A stretch of 64,000 nt of DNA, from positions 1-64,000 of the forward strand of contig DATCFU010000249.1 in NCBI GenBank assembly GCA_036509315.1, read 5' to 3'. Numbering within the stretch: the first letter of the stretch is position 1; each line of letters opens with the position of its first letter. Source of the DNA: PALSA-607 sp036509315 (lineage in GTDB: Bacteria > Actinomycetota > Actinomycetes > Acidothermales > Acidothermaceae). Made by a program: the position numbers and the translations under genes. Under the pieces are notes generated by a model, which worked only from the letters and a program-made list of their open reading frames with translations, was not told where the DNA came from and did not search any database. Shown here piece by piece: positions 8,865 to 17,256 of this stretch.

Positions 8865-8881
8865 GTTCCACCTAGTGGAAC
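8865..8881. promoter_or_regulatory. IclR operator in the divergent promoter (GTTCCAC-CTA-GTGGAAC)
   Basis: A 17-bp perfect inverted repeat with 7-bp arms around CTA. It lies 21 bp upstream of the IclR start and about 70 bp upstream of the substrate-binding protein gene, so one site could control both directions. It shares both TTCCAC half-sites with the operator at 4600. Confidence 0.65.
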
Positions 8882-8949
8882 AAGTCGTTGACGGCCAGCA
8901 CGCCGCCTCCTACGTTTCGCCCCACTCACCCGCAATCGTGGAGGTCATG

Positions 8950-10383
8950 GTGGACCCTTCTTCACAGCCCGAGGTCGTCCAGGCGGCTATCAGCCGGCGG
9001 AATTTTCTGCGCGCGGCCGGCTTGGGCGCGACGACGCTAGCGTTCACGAGCCCGCTTCTCGCGGCGTGTTCGAGCAGCAAGAAGTCAACTGCGGCGCCGT
9101 CGACCCCCGCGTCCACCACGGCAGCAGCTCCGTCCTCCGCGGCCTCGACGACAGCCGCGGCGCCATCCACCTCGGCTGCGGCATCGGGCGGACCGAGCGC
9201 AGGCACGATCAAGATCGGCTACGTAAGCCCCATCACCGGCGCTGACGCCGGGTTCGGCGAGCCCGATGGCTACGTGTTGGGGCTGGCGCGCAAGGCGTTC
9301 GCGAACGGCATCCAGATTGGCGGCAAGACCTGGAACGTCCAGATCATCGACAAGGACGGGCAGTCCGATCCCGCACGCGCCGCTCAGGTAGCAAACGACC
9401 TGATCAATAGTACGAAGGTCGACTTGATGCTCGTGACCTCGACCCCGGAGCAGGTCAACCCGGTCGCCGACGCCTGTGAGGCAGCGGGCGTCCCGTGCGT
9501 GTCGACGGTCGTGCCGTGGGAGTCGTTCTATTACGGTCGAGGTGCGAAGCCGGGAGACAACCACGCCTACAAGTGGACCTACCACTTCTGCTTCGGTGTC
9601 CAGCAGTTCGCCAATGCCTACACGACGATGTGGCCACAGGTCTCGACCAACAAGAAGGTCGGCGTCATGTGGCCCAATGACGCCGATGGGAACGCCATCA
9701 GATCCGCACTAGGCCCGCTGTTGACCAAGGCCGGGTACACGATCGACGACCCAGGCGCGTACACCGATGGCACAAACGACTACTCGTCCCAGATCAACAA
9801 GTTCAAGTCCGGCGACTGCGAGATCTTCAACACGTTCCCGATCCCCCCTGACTTCGCGACGTTCTGGCAGCAGGCCGCGCAGCAGGGCTACAAGCCGAAG
9901 ATTGCACAGATCGCGAAGACTGGCCTATTCCCGTCGCAGGTCGAAGCACTGGGCGCGATCGGCATAGGAGTCGCCAGCGGAGTCTACTGGGCGCCGACGT
10001 GGCCTTACACATCGTCACTGACAGGCGTGAGCTCCGCGGATCTGGCGACCGGGTATCAAAGCTCAGCGGGAAAGCAGTGGAACCAGCAACTCGGTGCCAG
10101 CCTCGCGCTCTTCGACGTGGCGGCCGCCGCCCTCAAGGCGTCGTCAGATCCACAAGACAAGACGGCCGTGGTCACCGCGATCAGCACGCTTTCCGTGATG
10201 ACTCCGGTCGGACAGCTGCAGTGGGGCAAGGGACCCAACGCCAACGTCGTGGTCACACCGATCATCGGTGGGCAATGGGTCAAGGCACCGTCAGGCCCGT
10301 ACAAGCTCGCGTTCGTGATCTGTGAGCACTCCTCCGACACGAACGTTCCCATCGCAGGCACGTTGCAGCCCTACGGCGCGTGA
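8950..10383 (+). CDS. ABC transporter substrate-binding lipoprotein (Liv family)
   Basis: A 477-aa periplasmic-binding-protein type I protein. The N-terminus carries a twin-arginine motif (SRRNFLRAAG) and a lipobox (LLAAC), then a 50-residue Ala/Ser/Thr/Pro linker and the ligand-binding domain beginning TIKIGYVSPITG. It should be Tat-exported, lipidated and tethered outside the membrane to hand ligand to LivH/LivM. Start: GTG 8950 has GGAGG 5 nt upstream; ATG 8947 is possible but only 2 nt from the SD. Its stop overlaps the next gene. Because the operon continues into aromatic catabolism, the ligand is probably an aromatic acid, as for the CouP-type proteins of Rhodopseudomonas; this is inference. 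Confidence 0.88.
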   Translation: MDPSSQPEVVQAAISRRNFLRAAGLGATTLAFTSPLLAACSSSKKSTAAPSTPASTTAAAPSSAASTTAAAPSTSAAASGGPSAGTIKIGYVSPITGADAGFGEPDGYVLGLARKAFANGIQIGGKTWNVQIIDKDGQSDPARAAQVANDLINSTKVDLMLVTSTPEQVNPVADACEAAGVPCVSTVVPWESFYYGRGAKPGDNHAYKWTYHFCFGVQQFANAYTTMWPQVSTNKKVGVMWPNDADGNAIRSALGPLLTKAGYTIDDPGAYTDGTNDYSSQINKFKSGDCEIFNTFPIPPDFATFWQQAAQQGYKPKIAQIAKTGLFPSQVEALGAIGIGVASGVYWAPTWPYTSSLTGVSSADLATGYQSSAGKQWNQQLGASLALFDVAAAALKASSDPQDKTAVVTAISTLSVMTPVGQLQWGKGPNANVVVTPIIGGQWVKAPSGPYKLAFVICEHSSDTNVPIAGTLQPYGA

Positions 10384-11147
10384 GCGAAGCACCCGCCGGT
10401 TCCTCCACCGGGACATCCCACCCCGATCAGCTCCGGCTGGTCGGGGTGGGCTTGTCCAAGCGGTTCGGCTCGCTGCAGGTACTCGACAACGTAAATTTCG
10501 AGGTGGGCACCGAAGCTGTCGGGATCGTGGGCCCGAATGGGGCCGGCAAGACGACGCTGCTGAACGTGCTGTCTGGATCGCTCGCGCCCAGCGCCGGCAC
10601 CGTGCATCTCGGCACGGAAGACATCACTCACATGCGATCGGAGCAGCGCTGTCGTCGCGGCGTCGGGCGAGCGTTCCAGATTCCTCGCCCGTTCGGCGCT
10701 ATGACCGTACTCGAGAACGTGCTCGTTGGCGCGTCGTACGGCGCCGGCCTCGGCAGATCCGCCGCGTACGACAAGTCGATCGAGGTGCTCGAACTGTGTG
10801 GGCTGATCGACCTGGCCAACCGGCGCGCAGAGAGCTTGGGGTTGTTGCATCGCAAGCGGCTGGAGTTGGCGAGGTCGTTGGCAACAGATCCACAGGTGCT
10901 GTTGCTCGACGAGATTGGCGGCGGACTGACCGACGCCGAGGCCGCCCAGCTGGTCGATACGATCCGGGGCGTACGGGGGCGCGGGATCAGCATCGTGTGG
11001 ATCGAGCACATCGTGCATCTGCTGCTCCAGGTCATCGACCGTCTCGTGGCGATGGACGCCGGGCGGGTGATCGCCAGCGGCAAGCCTGACGTCGTGCTTC
11101 GCGATGCCGCCGTTGTCGACGCATATCTGGGAAAGGCAGGCCCGTGA
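10380..11147 (+). CDS. livG: ABC transporter ATP-binding protein, LivG type
   Basis: A 255-aa ATPase with Walker A GPNGAGKTT and Walker B QVLLLDE. The region normally holding the ABC signature (LSxGQ) reads LGLLHRKRLELARSL, so the Gly/Gln residues of the signature are absent, while the following helix is conserved. The C-terminal LivG extension (VLRDAAVVDAYLG) is present. The GTG start overlaps the TGA of the binding-protein gene (GTGA). It works as a heterodimer with the LivF protein encoded next. The degenerate signature may make this the non-consensus half of the dimer. Confidence 0.85.
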   Translation: MSEAPAGSSTGTSHPDQLRLVGVGLSKRFGSLQVLDNVNFEVGTEAVGIVGPNGAGKTTLLNVLSGSLAPSAGTVHLGTEDITHMRSEQRCRRGVGRAFQIPRPFGAMTVLENVLVGASYGAGLGRSAAYDKSIEVLELCGLIDLANRRAESLGLLHRKRLELARSLATDPQVLLLDEIGGGLTDAEAAQLVDTIRGVRGRGISIVWIEHIVHLLLQVIDRLVAMDAGRVIASGKPDVVLRDAAVVDAYLGKAGP

Positions 11148-11860
11148 CCCTGCTGGACGTTCTAGACCTGCAGGCTCGGCACGGACTGCTCCAAGCCGTG
11201 CGTGGGGTGAGTTTCACGGTGAGTCAAGGCGAAACCGTCGCCCTCGTCGGCGCGAACGGGGCGGGGAAGTCGACGCTGCTGCGAACACTCGCCGGCGCGC
11301 ATCCAGCCTCCGCCGGATCGGTTCGGTTCGATGACGTCGACATCACCGGCGTGCCCGCGCATCGACGAGTCGCACTCGGCATCGCACTGGTGCCGGAAGG
11401 GCGCAAGCTGTTCGCCGACCTCACTGTCGAGGAGAACCTGCTTGTCGCGGGCCGGCGAGCGAGGCGTGGCCCCTGGACCGTCGACACTGTGGTGGCCGCC
11501 TTCCCGATGCTCAAACCGTTGCGGAACAAGAGGGCGTCGCAACTGTCCGGGGGCGAACAGCAGGCAACGGCAATCGGTCGAGCACTCATGACCAACCCGC
11601 GACTGCTCATGGTCGACGAGGTATCGCTTGGCCTCGCCCCGATCGCGGTCGATGCGGTGTACGAGTCGCTCTCTTCGCTGATCAAGTCTGGCTCGACCGT
11701 CGTGCTGGTCGAACAGGACCTGCGACGTGCGATGTCGGTCGCCGATCGGGTGATGTGCATTCTCGAGGGGAAGATCGTGCTGGAAGCCCCTACCGCGTCG
11801 GTCAGTCGTGAACTCATTACCGAGGCCTACTTTGGCCTCCGCACGCAGGGGTCGGCATGA
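11144..11860 (+). CDS. livF: ABC transporter ATP-binding protein, LivF type
   Basis: A 238-aa ATPase with a full set of motifs: Walker A GANGAGKST, signature LSGGEQQ, Walker B PRLLMVDE and the switch region VLVEQD. It should power import together with the LivG-type subunit. GTG 11144 overlaps the preceding stop and its own stop overlaps livH, so the transporter genes form one translationally coupled unit. Confidence 0.9.
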   Translation: MTLLDVLDLQARHGLLQAVRGVSFTVSQGETVALVGANGAGKSTLLRTLAGAHPASAGSVRFDDVDITGVPAHRRVALGIALVPEGRKLFADLTVEENLLVAGRRARRGPWTVDTVVAAFPMLKPLRNKRASQLSGGEQQATAIGRALMTNPRLLMVDEVSLGLAPIAVDAVYESLSSLIKSGSTVVLVEQDLRRAMSVADRVMCILEGKIVLEAPTASVSRELITEAYFGLRTQGSA

Positions 11861-12735
11861 GTTGGGTCAATGCCGTCGTACAGGGCCTGCTGCTCGGCGG
11901 CCTCTACGCGTTGTTTGCCTGCGGCTTGTCACTCATGTTCGGTGTCATGCGCATCATCAACCTCGCGCACGGCGACATCGCCGTGCTCGGCGCCTTTCTC
12001 GTATGGGAGGTTTCGTTCACTTACCACGTGTCGCCGTTCGTCGCGCTACTGCCGGTGTTGCCGATCATGGCGGCATTCGGCTATGTCCTGCAGCGCAGCG
12101 TGCTGGCGCGCAGCCTGCGCGGCGGACCGTTAATCCCGTTGCTAACGACGTTCGGTCTCTCGATCGTCATCCAGAACGGTCTGCTGCAGACCTACTCACC
12201 AGATGTTCGCTCGCTCGGCGCGAAGGCCGGCACGATCTCGACGAAGAGTTGGGTCATCAACTCCCAACTAGCCGTCCCCTACATCGGCCTCCTCGTTCTT
12301 GCACTCGCAGTTGTCGTGCTCGGCGGCCTGCAACTCACGCTACGACGCACGCCGTTTGGTCGTGAGATGCGCGCGACCGCTCTTGACCCTGATACAGCGG
12401 CCCTCGTCGGCATCCCTGCGTGGTCCGTCTACGCCAAGGCCACCGCGATCGCATTGGCGACTGCCACATTGGCCGGCTCATTCCTCGCCATCAGGTCGAC
12501 TTTTCAACCGTCAAGTGGGCCTACCCAGCTGATCTTCGCCTTCGAAGCAGTAGTGATCGGCGGGCTCGGCTCATTGTGGGGGACTCTCGGCGGCGGCATC
12601 GTGCTGGGCATTGCGCAAACGATCGGAGCCAATATCGATCCGCGGTACTCGATCCTCGCTGGCCACCTGGTCTTCCTCGCGGTCCTTGCGAGTCCTCGAG
12701 GGCGCATCTTCGCGAGCCGGAGTACCACGACATGA
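11857..12735 (+). CDS. livH: ABC transporter permease, LivH type
   Basis: A 292-aa integral membrane protein with about eight hydrophobic segments. Typical LivH features are the N-terminal LLLGGLYALFACGLSLMFGVMRIINLAHGD and the C-terminal VIGGLGSLWGTLGGGIVLG. It forms the translocation channel with LivM. The ATG overlaps the livF stop by 4 bp and its own stop overlaps livM. Confidence 0.9.
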   Translation: MSWVNAVVQGLLLGGLYALFACGLSLMFGVMRIINLAHGDIAVLGAFLVWEVSFTYHVSPFVALLPVLPIMAAFGYVLQRSVLARSLRGGPLIPLLTTFGLSIVIQNGLLQTYSPDVRSLGAKAGTISTKSWVINSQLAVPYIGLLVLALAVVVLGGLQLTLRRTPFGREMRATALDPDTAALVGIPAWSVYAKATAIALATATLAGSFLAIRSTFQPSSGPTQLIFAFEAVVIGGLGSLWGTLGGGIVLGIAQTIGANIDPRYSILAGHLVFLAVLASPRGRIFASRSTTT

Positions 12736-13805
12736 CAACCGTGCGCGGCGACACAATGCCCGGCGACACAGGCTGGTTCGTGCGGCGGTCAACCGGCGCG
12801 TCGCGGGTCGCATCCGTCATGTCACTTGCACTCGTGGTCGTACTGTTCCTCGTGCCCGAGATGATGGGCGCAAATGCAGTTCAGCAACTGACCAGCCTGT
12901 TCACGTTTCTCATCCTGGCCATCATGTGGAATGCCCTTGCTGGCTACGGCGGAATGGTCTCCGTGGGCCAGCAAGCATTCATCGGCTTCGGCGCGTACGC
13001 CACGATCTTTTTGACCCAGCACGGTGTGACGCCCTACCTCGCAATCGTTATCGCGGCGTTCGCCTCCGCCGCGCTGGCAGCGGTGGAGTCCCTTCTGGTC
13101 CTGCGCCTCCGGGGCGGCCAGTTCGCGGTTGGAACCTGGGTGGTGGCCGAAGCCCTCGCCTTGCTCGTCATCCTCGATCACAGTCTGGGTGGCGGCACGG
13201 GCACCTCATTGCACGGACTGAACCGGTACTCGATTACCGACCGACGCGACTACACGTATTGGCTCTCTCTCGCCTTTACGGTGCTCCTTTTGGGATCAAT
13301 CTTCTTGCTGCTACGCAGACGAACCGGTGCCGCACTACAGGCGATTCGCGACGACGAGGAGGCCGCTGCCTCGGTCGGTGTGCGCGTGCGTCCCCTGCGA
13401 TTCCTGCTGTTCGTACTGGCGGGCTTTGGTTGCGGCGCCGCCGGTGCGCTCATCCTTGCCAACACCTCGTTCATCCAGCCGACCTCGATCTTTGGCGTTC
13501 AGTACACGGCGTACATGATCTTCATGGTGCTCGTTGGCGGACTCGGCACTTTCGAGGGACCGATCATCGGTGCCATCGTTTTCTTTGTCATCCAGTACAA
13601 CTTTGCGGACGAAGGCGCGTGGTATCTCATCGGCCTCGGTGTGGTCGCGATGGGCTTCGCGCTTTTCCTGCCAAGAGGATTGTGGAGCCTGCTGACCGAT
13701 CGACTGCACTTCCAACTGCTGCCCGTCGGATATCGGCTCACGCGGCCTGAAAAGCTACCGCCCAAAACGATCGAGGGAGGCGGCGTTGTCAGCGACCACG
13801 GTTAG
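12732..13805 (+). CDS. livM: ABC transporter permease, LivM type
   Basis: A 357-aa integral membrane protein with the LivM signature LAGYGGMVSVGQQAFIGFGAY, the cytoplasmic coupling loop (AIRDDEEAAASVGV) and the terminal VGGLGTFEGPIIGA segment. It pairs with LivH. ATG 12732 is the coupled start; an in-frame extension upstream lies inside livH and is not used. Its last 20 bp overlap the start of the second aldehyde dehydrogenase gene, which puts catabolic and transport genes on one message. Confidence 0.9.
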   Translation: MTTVRGDTMPGDTGWFVRRSTGASRVASVMSLALVVVLFLVPEMMGANAVQQLTSLFTFLILAIMWNALAGYGGMVSVGQQAFIGFGAYATIFLTQHGVTPYLAIVIAAFASAALAAVESLLVLRLRGGQFAVGTWVVAEALALLVILDHSLGGGTGTSLHGLNRYSITDRRDYTYWLSLAFTVLLLGSIFLLLRRRTGAALQAIRDDEEAAASVGVRVRPLRFLLFVLAGFGCGAAGALILANTSFIQPTSIFGVQYTAYMIFMVLVGGLGTFEGPIIGAIVFFVIQYNFADEGAWYLIGLGVVAMGFALFLPRGLWSLLTDRLHFQLLPVGYRLTRPEKLPPKTIEGGGVVSDHG

Positions 13806-15291
13806 TTCAGAGGTTCCGGTTAGCGCGTCGAACCCGCCGAGACGGCTTCGCCATTACATCGACGGTCAGTGGTGCGACTCCATCAGTGGTCGCGAGTACG
13901 AAAGCCTCAGCCCATGGGACGCCGCGGTGGTCGCAACCGCTGCTGCCGGCGATAGCGATGACGCGCGACGTGCTGTCGAGGCGGCGCACAACGCCTTTCC
14001 CGGATGGGCAGCCACGACTCCAAACGATCGAAAGAAGGTGTTCCTGCGGGCCGCCGACGACCTTGCGGGGCGCAGACGTGCGGTCGTGTCCGAGCTCGCT
14101 GTCGAAACCGGCTGCGCGCGGCATTTCGCGAATATTCAGATCGACTTCGCGGTGTCGTTGTTGCGCCAGGTCGCGAACCTTGCGCACTCGCCGTCCGGTC
14201 AGGTGTTGCCATCAGACGTACCAGGAACGCACGCGATGGCGACGCGCAGACCGGTTGGCGTCGTCGGTGCGATTGCTCCGTGGAACGCGTCGCTGACGCT
14301 CGCGGGACGTGCTATCGCCGGCCCGCTCGCGCTGGGCAACACCGTGGTGCTCAAGCCGTCAGAGGAATCCCCATCGACGGGCGGCACCTTTTGGGCGCAG
14401 CTCTTCGAGGACGCCGGATTGCCGGCAGGCGTTCTCAACGTGGTCACGCACGCACCCGGCGAAGCGGGCGGGATCGGCGACGAACTGATCACGAATCCGC
14501 TGGTGCGCAGGATCAACTTCACCGGATCGACCGCTACTGGTCGTCGACTCGCGGAGGCAGCTGGGCGCAACCTGAAGCGACTAGTACTTCAGCTCAGTGG
14601 CCAAAGTCCCCTGATCGTGCTCGCCGGCACCGACTTGCAATACGCGGTCGAAGCGGCGGCGTACGGTGCGTTCGTTCACCAGGGCCAAGTCTGTATGTGC
14701 GTACGGCGAATACTGGTCGAGCGATCTATCGCGCAAGAGTTCACGCATCGCCTGGTGGCGCGCGTGGCCAAGTTGCCCGTGGGTGACCCCCGCGATCCGG
14801 GCACCGTCATCGGTCCGCTGATCAGCAGGTGGGCCTTGTCGCTCATTACCCGCCGGGTCGAGGAAGCTGTCGCCCTCGGGGCCCGGGTGGTGGCCGGTGG
14901 AGTCGCAGAGCCCCCGTGCTATCCGCCGACGATCCTCGCGGACGTGCCGTCGGAGGCTGAACTCTCACTAGATGAAACCTTCGGCCCGGTCGTCATTCTC
15001 GACGTTGTCGAAGACGCCGCCGATGCAATCCGGCGAACGAATGAGTCCCGGTTCGGGCTCTGCGCGGCGGTGTTGGCCGCCACCGCGGAACAAGGCATGG
15101 TTGTCGCGCGGTCACTCGACGCAGGAATCATTCACGTCAATGACCAGACGGTGAACGACGAACCGCAGATGCCGTTCGGCGGCATGAAAGACAGCGGCTG
15201 GGGTCGATTCGGAGTGGGCTTTGCGGCGGAAGAGTTTTGCGACCTTCAATGGATAACATCGCGGAGCGAGCCCAGAGCGTTCCCGTTCTGA
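13786..15291 (+). CDS. Aldehyde dehydrogenase with the catalytic Glu replaced by Gln
   Basis: A 501-aa ALDH of the benzaldehyde/vanillin dehydrogenase type, with C-terminus SEPRAFPF. The cofactor site (VVLKPSEESPSTGG, FTGSTATGRR) and nucleophile (GQVCMC, Cys303) are present. The segment normally LELGG reads LQLSG, placing Gln269 (CAG at 14590-14592) at the general-base position (Glu268 in human ALDH2). The substitution usually cripples aldehyde oxidation. The start is TTG 13786 with GGGAGG 5 nt upstream. It lies between livM and pobA, so an aromatic aldehyde substrate is expected. It could be a weak dehydrogenase, an enzyme with altered chemistry, or on the way to decay. Confidence 0.85.
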   Translation: MSATTVSSEVPVSASNPPRRLRHYIDGQWCDSISGREYESLSPWDAAVVATAAAGDSDDARRAVEAAHNAFPGWAATTPNDRKKVFLRAADDLAGRRRAVVSELAVETGCARHFANIQIDFAVSLLRQVANLAHSPSGQVLPSDVPGTHAMATRRPVGVVGAIAPWNASLTLAGRAIAGPLALGNTVVLKPSEESPSTGGTFWAQLFEDAGLPAGVLNVVTHAPGEAGGIGDELITNPLVRRINFTGSTATGRRLAEAAGRNLKRLVLQLSGQSPLIVLAGTDLQYAVEAAAYGAFVHQGQVCMCVRRILVERSIAQEFTHRLVARVAKLPVGDPRDPGTVIGPLISRWALSLITRRVEEAVALGARVVAGGVAEPPCYPPTILADVPSEAELSLDETFGPVVILDVVEDAADAIRRTNESRFGLCAAVLAATAEQGMVVARSLDAGIIHVNDQTVNDEPQMPFGGMKDSGWGRFGVGFAAEEFCDLQWITSRSEPRAFPF

Positions 15292-15297
15292 GCCATT

Positions 15298-15311
15298 CCT
15301 CCCGTTGGAGG
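15298..15311 (+). promoter_or_regulatory. Hairpin covering the pobA ribosome binding site
   Basis: CCTCC and GGAGG form a 5-bp stem with a CGTT loop. The right arm is the Shine-Dalgarno sequence of pobA, 4 nt before its GTG start. Pairing would hide the RBS unless ribosomes finishing the upstream ALDH gene (stop at 15291) open it, so it may enforce translational coupling. The stem is short. Confidence 0.35.
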
Positions 15312-15315
15312 CGGC

Positions 15316-16500
15316 GTGCGTACCCAAGTTGGCATCGTTGGTGCCGGGCCGGCTGGCCTCTTGCTGGCGAGACTGCTCGAAGCGCAGGGCATCGAGTCGG
15401 TGGTGCTGGAGCAACGCGACCGCGACTACGTCGAGCACCGCGTCCGGGCCGGAGTGCTCGAGCATGGCAGTGCAGAGACGCTGCGCGAGGCAGGCGTCGG
15501 AGCTCGGATGGATGCCGAAGGGCTGCCGCACGACGGAACGAATCTGCGCTTCGGGTTGAAGACGCACCGACTCGACTTCGCCGAACTCACCGGCCGCGGC
15601 GTGACGGTGTACGGACAGCAGGAAGTCGTCAAAGACCTGATCGCTGCGCGCATAGCAGCTGGCGGTGACCTGCGGTTCGAGGTAACTGACGTCGCGTTGG
15701 AGGGTCTCGGCTCCGCGCAACCGAGGATCGGCTTCGAGCATCAGGGCACTCGCGAGAGCGTCGAGTGCGACTTCGTGATCGGCGCCGACGGGTTCCACGG
15801 CATTAGCCGTGGCTACGTACCGAACCTCACGGTGTATGAACGAAGCTACCCGTTTGCTTGGCTCGGCATCCTCGCGGAGGCGCCCCCGTCGTCCGCCGAA
15901 CTCATCTACGCGCGCCACGCGAACGGGTTCGCCTTGCACAGCATGCGGTCGCAGGCGGTGACCCGGATGTACCTGCAAGTCGCCCCGGACGAGCCCCTCG
16001 ACGAGTGGTCCGACGATCGGATCTGGGCCGAGCTGCACACGCGGTTGGCCGACGACTCGGGCTTTGCCCTCACTGAGGGCCCGATCCTCAGCAAAGGCAT
16101 CACCCCGATGCGCAGCTTCGTGGCTACCCCGATGCAACATGGCCGGCTCTACCTGGCCGGCGACGCCGCCCACATCGTCCCGCCGACCGGCGCAAAAGGG
16201 ATGAACCTCGCGATCGCTGACGTCCGACTACTGGCCCGCGCCCTCGGCGGTTACTACGCAGCGGGCCGCGAGGATTTGCTCGCCGCATACTCCGAGACGG
16301 CGGGCCATCGGGTCTGGCGAGCGACTCACTTCTCGTGGTGGATGACCACAACCCTCCACAGGTCGCCAGCCGACGATCCGTTCGACGAGGCGCTTGCTCT
16401 CTCCCAACTCAACTACGTCGTCACGTCGCGAGCGATGGCGACAGCGCTCGCGGAGAACTACACCGGGCTGCCCTACGAGCACGACTGGTTCTATCGCTAG
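15316..16500 (+). CDS. pobA: 4-hydroxybenzoate 3-monooxygenase
   Basis: A 394-aa class A flavin monooxygenase with the FAD-binding GAGPAGLLLARLL at the N-terminus, the FAD/NADPH motif VIGADGFHGISR in the middle and LAGDAAHIVPPTGAKGMNLAI for the flavin ribityl. Length and the HRVRAGVLEHG segment are characteristic of PobA. It hydroxylates 4-hydroxybenzoate to protocatechuate with NAD(P)H and O2 in the cytoplasm. The start is GTG 15316. It closes the transporter/ALDH unit and supplies the substrate of the lig genes that follow, which have their own operator-like site at 16512. Confidence 0.93.
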   Translation: MRTQVGIVGAGPAGLLLARLLEAQGIESVVLEQRDRDYVEHRVRAGVLEHGSAETLREAGVGARMDAEGLPHDGTNLRFGLKTHRLDFAELTGRGVTVYGQQEVVKDLIAARIAAGGDLRFEVTDVALEGLGSAQPRIGFEHQGTRESVECDFVIGADGFHGISRGYVPNLTVYERSYPFAWLGILAEAPPSSAELIYARHANGFALHSMRSQAVTRMYLQVAPDEPLDEWSDDRIWAELHTRLADDSGFALTEGPILSKGITPMRSFVATPMQHGRLYLAGDAAHIVPPTGAKGMNLAIADVRLLARALGGYYAAGREDLLAAYSETAGHRVWRATHFSWWMTTTLHRSPADDPFDEALALSQLNYVVTSRAMATALAENYTGLPYEHDWFYR

Positions 16501-16511
16501 TTCACATAGCC

Positions 16512-16526
16512 TTCCGTTCAGCGGAA
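16512..16526. promoter_or_regulatory. IclR-type operator upstream of the lig genes (TTCCGT-TCA-GCGGAA)
   Basis: An inverted repeat with 5 of 6 arm positions matching, sharing TTCC-N7-GGAA with the three other sites. It lies in the only sizeable gap (69 bp) of the plus-strand catabolic block, between pobA and the aldolase gene, and so marks a probable promoter for the meta-cleavage genes. Confidence 0.5.
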
Positions 16527-16569
16527 TACACTCTGGTTTCACCACAGCCGCGCTGAAAGAAATGACCCC

Positions 16570-17256
16570 ATGCCGATTGTCGTCCGCAACACTCCCCGCA
16601 CCGACCTGGCGGTCGTCGATGCCCTCAGGGAACTGGGCGTCGCGACCATCCACGAGGCGCAAGGTCGGATCGGCCTACTGGCGTCACGGCTGCGGCCGAT
16701 CTACCGGCCGATCAAGGCGGCAGGCAACGCGCTGACCTGCGAGGTCGCCCCCGGAGACAACTGGGCCATCCACGTGGCAGTCGAGCAAGCCAAGCCTGGC
16801 GACCTGCTCGTCGTGACGCCAACCAGCCCTTGCGAGGACGGCTACTTCGGTGACCTACTGGCCACCAGCTTGATGGCGCACGGCGTCAGGGGATTGGTCA
16901 TCGACGCCGGAGTCCGCGACATTGCGTTCCTTACCCGCATCGGTTTTCCGGTGTGGTCGAAGACCATTTCTGCGCAAGGCACCGTGAAGGAAACCCCAGC
17001 GAACGTGCAGACGCCGATCGTGTGCGCAGGGGCGCTCGTTCGTCCCGGCGACGTAATCGTCGCCGACGACGATGGCGTGGTGGTGGTCGCACGCGCGGAC
17101 GCCGCGGCAGTGCTGGAGAAGGCGCGCGCCCGCGAGGCGAACGAGGTCACCAAGCGCGCCCGTCTCGAAGCCGCTGAACTCGGACTCGACATCTACGAGA
17201 TGCGTGACCGTCTTGCCGAGCGCGGGCTTCGCTACGTCGACAGCGTTGACTCATGA
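16570..17256 (+). CDS. ligK: 4-carboxy-4-hydroxy-2-oxoadipate aldolase / oxaloacetate decarboxylase
   Basis: A 228-aa RraA-like class II aldolase. The metal/substrate motif GLVIDAGVRD is followed by the conserved FPVWSKTISAQGTVKE and GDVIVADDDGVVVV segments of the LigK/ProA group. It performs the last step of protocatechuate 4,5-cleavage, splitting 4-carboxy-4-hydroxy-2-oxoadipate to pyruvate and oxaloacetate. The ATG has only a weak A/G-rich SD. The next gene overlaps it by 4 bp. Confidence 0.87.
   Translation: MPIVVRNTPRTDLAVVDALRELGVATIHEAQGRIGLLASRLRPIYRPIKAAGNALTCEVAPGDNWAIHVAVEQAKPGDLLVVTPTSPCEDGYFGDLLATSLMAHGVRGLVIDAGVRDIAFLTRIGFPVWSKTISAQGTVKETPANVQTPIVCAGALVRPGDVIVADDDGVVVVARADAAAVLEKARAREANEVTKRARLEAAELGLDIYEMRDRLAERGLRYVDSVDS

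Noticed and set aside
12420..12731. N-terminal extension of the livM reading frame
   Set aside because: It lies inside livH in another frame. The coupled ATG at 12732 gives the normal LivM start.
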